A DNA stretch of 64,000 nucleotides. Source: Rhynchopus sp. YZ270_cl-10. Lineage: Eukaryota; Euglenozoa; Diplonemea; Diplonemida; Diplonemidae. Shown here piece after piece: positions 60,610 to 64,000 of the stretch (positions are counted from its first letter, which is position 1; every line of letters begins with the position of its first letter). Both the position numbers and the translations under genes were made by a program. Location: contig OZ037909.1 of the NCBI GenBank assembly GCA_964035575.1, forward strand, positions 248,001-312,000, written 5' to 3'. The notes below the pieces were generated by a model, which was not told the origin of the DNA, searched no databases, and worked only from the letters and a program-made list of their open reading frames with translations.

Positions 60610-60892
60610 GTGTGGACTTTAGATTGAAGTTTCATCATTGTACTAGCCCAGGGAGGGTTCCCGGCTACCGGCGAGGTCTCTTCCAATCCGTTCCCTAGTT
60701 TCCTAGGGGGGCCTCCTTGGCTTCACTGGCTAGGGCTCTGCAGGTCCCTCCACACATGTTGTGTGCCTGCCTTCAGCACCCAGGGTAGCATACCCAGCAC
60801 CTTTTACCCTCAGGTCAGACCTTCATAGAGTTTCAGGAGGAGTGCCACAAAAGGGCCCCCGGATGCAATTTAACGTCCAGCCCAGGACTGGT
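60610..60892 (+). repeat. Repeat R6, longest copy
   Basis: Matches 32345-32580 in reverse complement and 34895-35010 in the same orientation. GC-rich; contains AGGGTTCCCGGCTACCGG and CCCAGGGTAGCATACCC. No open frame conserved between copies. Confidence 0.7.
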
Positions 60893-62252
60893 AGCAGAGA
60901 TAGGTTTTTTTCATATTTTCCAAACGAAAATTCTTACCACAGTATGCAAAAGCCTCGTCACTTTCTGACAAAGAAAAAGAGAATGTTTTTTTTTTAATAT
61001 TTGTTCTGTTCACAGGATAGAATTTTATTTATGGCAGCGAGCTGTACAATAAAGCACCATCTGGCAGAAACACAAGACCGATGGCTGTTTTTTTGTGCGG
61101 GAGGGGACAGTTTTTCGTGTTTGAGGGAAGCACAGAAAGAGTTCTGATCACGCAGACATTTTTTTTTTCTTTTTCTTTTTCAAATACTCCCCACACTTCC
61201 GCTTCTGCTCGAAGCTGGGGGGAAATAGTGGTGGGTCAGGAGAGGGAGGGCACATGCCCTTCATCTCCCAACATTGTGTCGCGAGAAGCAGAGTGCAGAG
61301 AACAGGAAAAGGAATCAATGATACGTCAAAAAAAGGCGCCTTTTTTTGTTGTATTTAGCGTGTTTGAATTTTTATTGTTTGATTATAGACTACTATCACA
61401 AGATAGCAGCCACGGTTTTTCTTCACAGGATCCTTAAAGGAGAGATTTGAAAAAGGAAAAGATACATTCATATACTTACTATTTATAACACAAACAGTAA
61501 GCACTAAAGGGTGTAACGCGTACAACCTTCGGAAAAGAGCAAATACTGGTTGGACGCCTCGTTCAATGCCACCATATGAAATATGACAAAGAAACACTTG
61601 AAAGGGGCTAAAAACCAGCTCACATCTTGAACGCTACAAAAGTAAACAAAAAGGAGGCATAGACGTAAACTAAAGAAACGAGACTTTTTTTCTTCCATTT
61701 TCACTCACATTTCCGCAAAAAAGTTCGCTCACCCTTACCGTCGGCACACAATGAATAATATTATACATTGAAGAGAACATAACAGGGCTATTGAATGTGT
61801 CACACACACTATATATTTTTTTCTTTTACTCAGGTAGCTACGTGCCTAAAAGGCGATCGTGTGGGTCAACGCATCAAAACAACTACAAGAAGTGGGGAAC
61901 GAAGTGGGGGGAAGTGACACTTTTTTGAAGTGAATTTTTGATAGTGCACAACAACATCTCATAACAAACCAACCACATATAAAGAAAGATACCTTTTTTT
62001 GAAAGACAGAGAAAAACTATTCCTTTTTTTTTTTTTTTTTTTTGCCCTTTTTTTTAAAGATCATTTCAGACAGACCTTTCACTTTGGGTATGTGAGGGGA
62101 CTCTATGCGGGTGGAATAACCAAAAATAAAAGGCAACTGAACCCCCCCTCTTGTGTACAAAGAAAGAGAGAAACTAAAACAACAGTGCAAACACCCCTCA
62201 CCGGACGCAGGCACCTCAATCAAACATAAAAAAAAAAAACCTCTCAACAAAC
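60893..62252. other. Intergenic region
   Basis: AT-rich. An S6 motif AGGTAGCTACGTGCC at about 61833 also occurs at about 60509. A degenerate S3 is at about 62175. No supportable gene. Confidence 0.4.
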
Positions 62253-63836
62253 CTACGCCTCTTTGTTGCTCTCTTGCTCAGCAACCATCTCCTGTGGGGT
62301 GCCTGCTGCCTCCTCCTCCTCACGGGCACGGAGCTCATATTCAGCCTCGCGTTCTGCGTCCGCATCTGCGGTGGAGACAAAGTAACCCGCGAGGCCAAAG
62401 AGGCCTCCCAGGGCCGTCCATGTTGTTCCTACAAAGACGTATGACGCACGGTCTGAGAGTGCATCGGAGTCGAGCAGTACACCCATCACGATGGGTCCTG
62501 GAATGGCGCCCAGGGTGCGTGCTGCGATCTGCATTAATGCCATTGCATGCGCGCGGAGGTGTTGTGGCACGACAGTCTTTGCGATGTTAAGTGACGTAGT
62601 GTTCGGAAGAAACAAACAAAACAACGGAATTGTCAGCAAAAACATAAACAACACTGTCGACTCTGCGTAAAACGCAAAGAAAAACGGCACCGAACCGAGG
62701 TGCAGCGCCGACAGAATCAACCACTGCCTTTTAATCCCTACCTTAAACTTTTCAATCACCAGCCCACCCACATAGAACGCAATGCACACGAAAGGAACAA
62801 AAATGGCAACAAGCAAATTCGCCGTTGACTTAGAATGGCACAGCTGCCTTTCCAAAAACCGTGGCGAGAAGGCGACCAAAGCGCTTCCAACAAACGCAGT
62901 GCATCCGTGGCTAAGCATGATCAGGACCAACTCTTTGTGTGTCAACAGAAACTTCAAGGCGTTCCAGAGGCCTCCTTCCTTCAGAGTCTTTTGTTTGAGC
63001 TTGATTTCTGCTGCACGGCGTTTCTTTTCGACCTCATCTGGACAGTTAGGGGTAACCTGCCTGGCCGCTGCCGCCCGCGCACCATCCGCAAAGAAAAACC
63101 AAATCGCAAAAGGCACCAAAAAGCACGCCAAAATCCAGAACGAATAAGACCACTTCGAGCAATCCTGCAAATACTCCGGCGACTCTGGTACTGCAAAGGT
63201 AATATTCGCGGTTGTATTCTCATCTGCACCACAGCTATCGTCCGTTCCTTCACAATCCTTTAAGAACATCCCTGTCAAAACCAATCCAATTACCACACCG
63301 ATTGGCGTGCTCGCCAACACTTTGCCATAATGTTTCGCAGCCGACAATGAATCCCTATCAGAGTTCCGCACATTGTCGTCAACATGAACGAACCCTAGCA
63401 CCCAGAGGGGTGTTGCCCCGATCCCCATGATGAGTTGTGCGGGGATGAAAACCCCTACACCGGTTCCGAAGGAGTACATGACAGCTGCACCGCCAAATAG
63501 AATGGCACCGCATCCAATGGCGCGGGGGATGTGGTTGTGGAAGAAGTGCGCTGCGGGGACAGAGGTGACAACGTATGCCACGTCGTACATTACGATGATC
63601 ACCCCAAGAAGTGTGGGTTGGATGTCGTACTCATCCTCGAGAGCTGTCAACGTCCCGGTCACTGCACCGGTCGCGATAGAGGATACAAAGAACGTCATCC
63701 CGCACATCATCCCCAACAGCACCCCAAAACTCCGACAGCACCCCTTCGGCGGTGCCTCGTTGTCATTAGGGTCGCAGTCCACCTCAACAGACATTGTGGT
63801 TGGAGGTGGTGGCTGTTCTGTCGCGGCCTCCGTCAT
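62253..63836 (-). CDS. Major facilitator transporter, OATP/SLCO-like
   Basis: 527 residues, single exon. Twelve predicted helices begin after a hydrophilic, acidic N-terminus (about 1-35). Helix 1 region is GVLLGMMCGMTFFVSSIATG. Next comes LTALEDEYDIQPTLLGVIIV then AYVVTSVPAAHF, the arrangement seen in organic anion transporter and spinster-like MFS proteins (TALE.EF.I......G.I). A Cys-containing extracellular loop (CEGTDDSCGADENTTANITF) lies between helices 5 and 6, with possible N-glycosylation sites. The central cytosolic loop is basic (EKKRRAAEIKLKQKTLKEGG) and the C-terminal tail is acidic (REEEEAAGTPQEMVAEQESN). Likely an organic-anion or lipid-like solute transporter; substrate cannot be read from sequence. 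Confidence 0.8.
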   Translation of the reverse strand: MTEAATEQPPPPTTMSVEVDCDPNDNEAPPKGCCRSFGVLLGMMCGMTFFVSSIATGAVTGTLTALEDEYDIQPTLLGVIIVMYDVAYVVTSVPAAHFFHNHIPRAIGCGAILFGGAAVMYSFGTGVGVFIPAQLIMGIGATPLWVLGFVHVDDNVRNSDRDSLSAAKHYGKVLASTPIGVVIGLVLTGMFLKDCEGTDDSCGADENTTANITFAVPESPEYLQDCSKWSYSFWILACFLVPFAIWFFFADGARAAAARQVTPNCPDEVEKKRRAAEIKLKQKTLKEGGLWNALKFLLTHKELVLIMLSHGCTAFVGSALVAFSPRFLERQLCHSKSTANLLVAIFVPFVCIAFYVGGLVIEKFKVGIKRQWLILSALHLGSVPFFFAFYAESTVLFMFLLTIPLFCLFLPNTTSLNIAKTVVPQHLRAHAMALMQIAARTLGAIPGPIVMGVLLDSDALSDRASYVFVGTTWTALGGLFGLAGYFVSTADADAEREAEYELRAREEEEAAGTPQEMVAEQESNKEA

Positions 63837-64000
63837 TGTGAAAGAAAAGGGGGGAGAGGGGTGAAGTGGGTGAGGGAGGGGTGAAGGGGTGGGGGGGGAG
63901 AGAGACCGTTTCTGAGAGAGTAGGATAAGGGAGAAGTCTTGGTTTGAAAGGGGGTAAAAGGGGGTAAAGGGGAGGGTGCTTTTGTTTAGGTGGTCAGTAT

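Noticed and set aside
26395-62222. S3 as a tRNA gene or tRNA-derived SINE
   Set aside because: GGGGTTATCGAAACCCC resembles a T-arm, but no anticodon arm, acceptor stem or clear A box could be placed; left as an unclassified repeat.

Overview
This is a nuclear, intron-bearing eukaryotic sequence from a flagellated protist. The best guess is a euglenozoan, possibly diplonemid-like (low to moderate confidence). Every well-supported gene lies on the minus strand, as expected of directional gene clusters. Introns are short (about 60-260 nt), start mostly with GTATG (a few GTACG, GTAAG or GTAAC) and end in CAG, rarely TAG. Coding exons have GC-rich third codon positions, while the DNA between genes is AT-rich and full of homopolymers. 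Polypyrimidine-AG sites precede some start codons, as for spliced-leader acceptors, but I did not find a spliced-leader sequence.

Layout. 1-5.3 kb: a partial copy of a dispersed repeat (R1), two near-identical four-helix membrane protein genes and a three-exon coiled-coil gene. 5.8-16.1 kb: mobile-element territory (terminal-inverted-repeat elements carrying a tyrosine-recombinase-like remnant, foldback elements, a hAT-like pair of ends, and composite element E0) broken by two small genes. 16.3-37.8 kb: the gene-dense core, with an NDUFA9-like complex I subunit, a small membrane protein, a 758-residue probable mitochondrial protein, three large coiled-coil proteins (one spectrin-like with a tubulin-like acidic tail), a ubiquitin-like/WD40-type protein and a type I membrane protein with an Agenet/Tudor-like tail. 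37.9-46.5 kb: a stack of elements comprising a 2-kb near-perfect palindrome, two further terminal-inverted-repeat elements, and a hAT transposon carrying composite element E4 and a LINE fragment. 47.2-49.3 kb: a membrane adenylate cyclase. 50.2-53.1 kb: composite element E6. 54.6-58.1 kb: phosphatidylinositol synthase and partial genes. 59.7-60.4 kb: another hAT-like non-autonomous element. 62.3-63.8 kb: an OATP/MFS transporter.

The most unusual feature is a class of composite elements (E0 14.1-16.1 kb, E4 41.6-45.1 kb, E6 50.2-53.1 kb). Each has its own terminal inverted repeats, but all share the same cargo: one or more copies of repeat R1 (about 0.95-1.1 kb), repeat R2 (about 75 bp) and long tandem arrays of short units that all contain the palindrome GTAC (AGTACCC, TACGTG, GGTACACA, GGGGTACCCC). 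Short intergenic and intronic repeats (called S1-S5 below) all point the same way relative to transcription. The genes suggest flagellar/cytoskeletal, mitochondrial, lipid and cAMP-signalling functions; nothing indicates that neighbours share a pathway.
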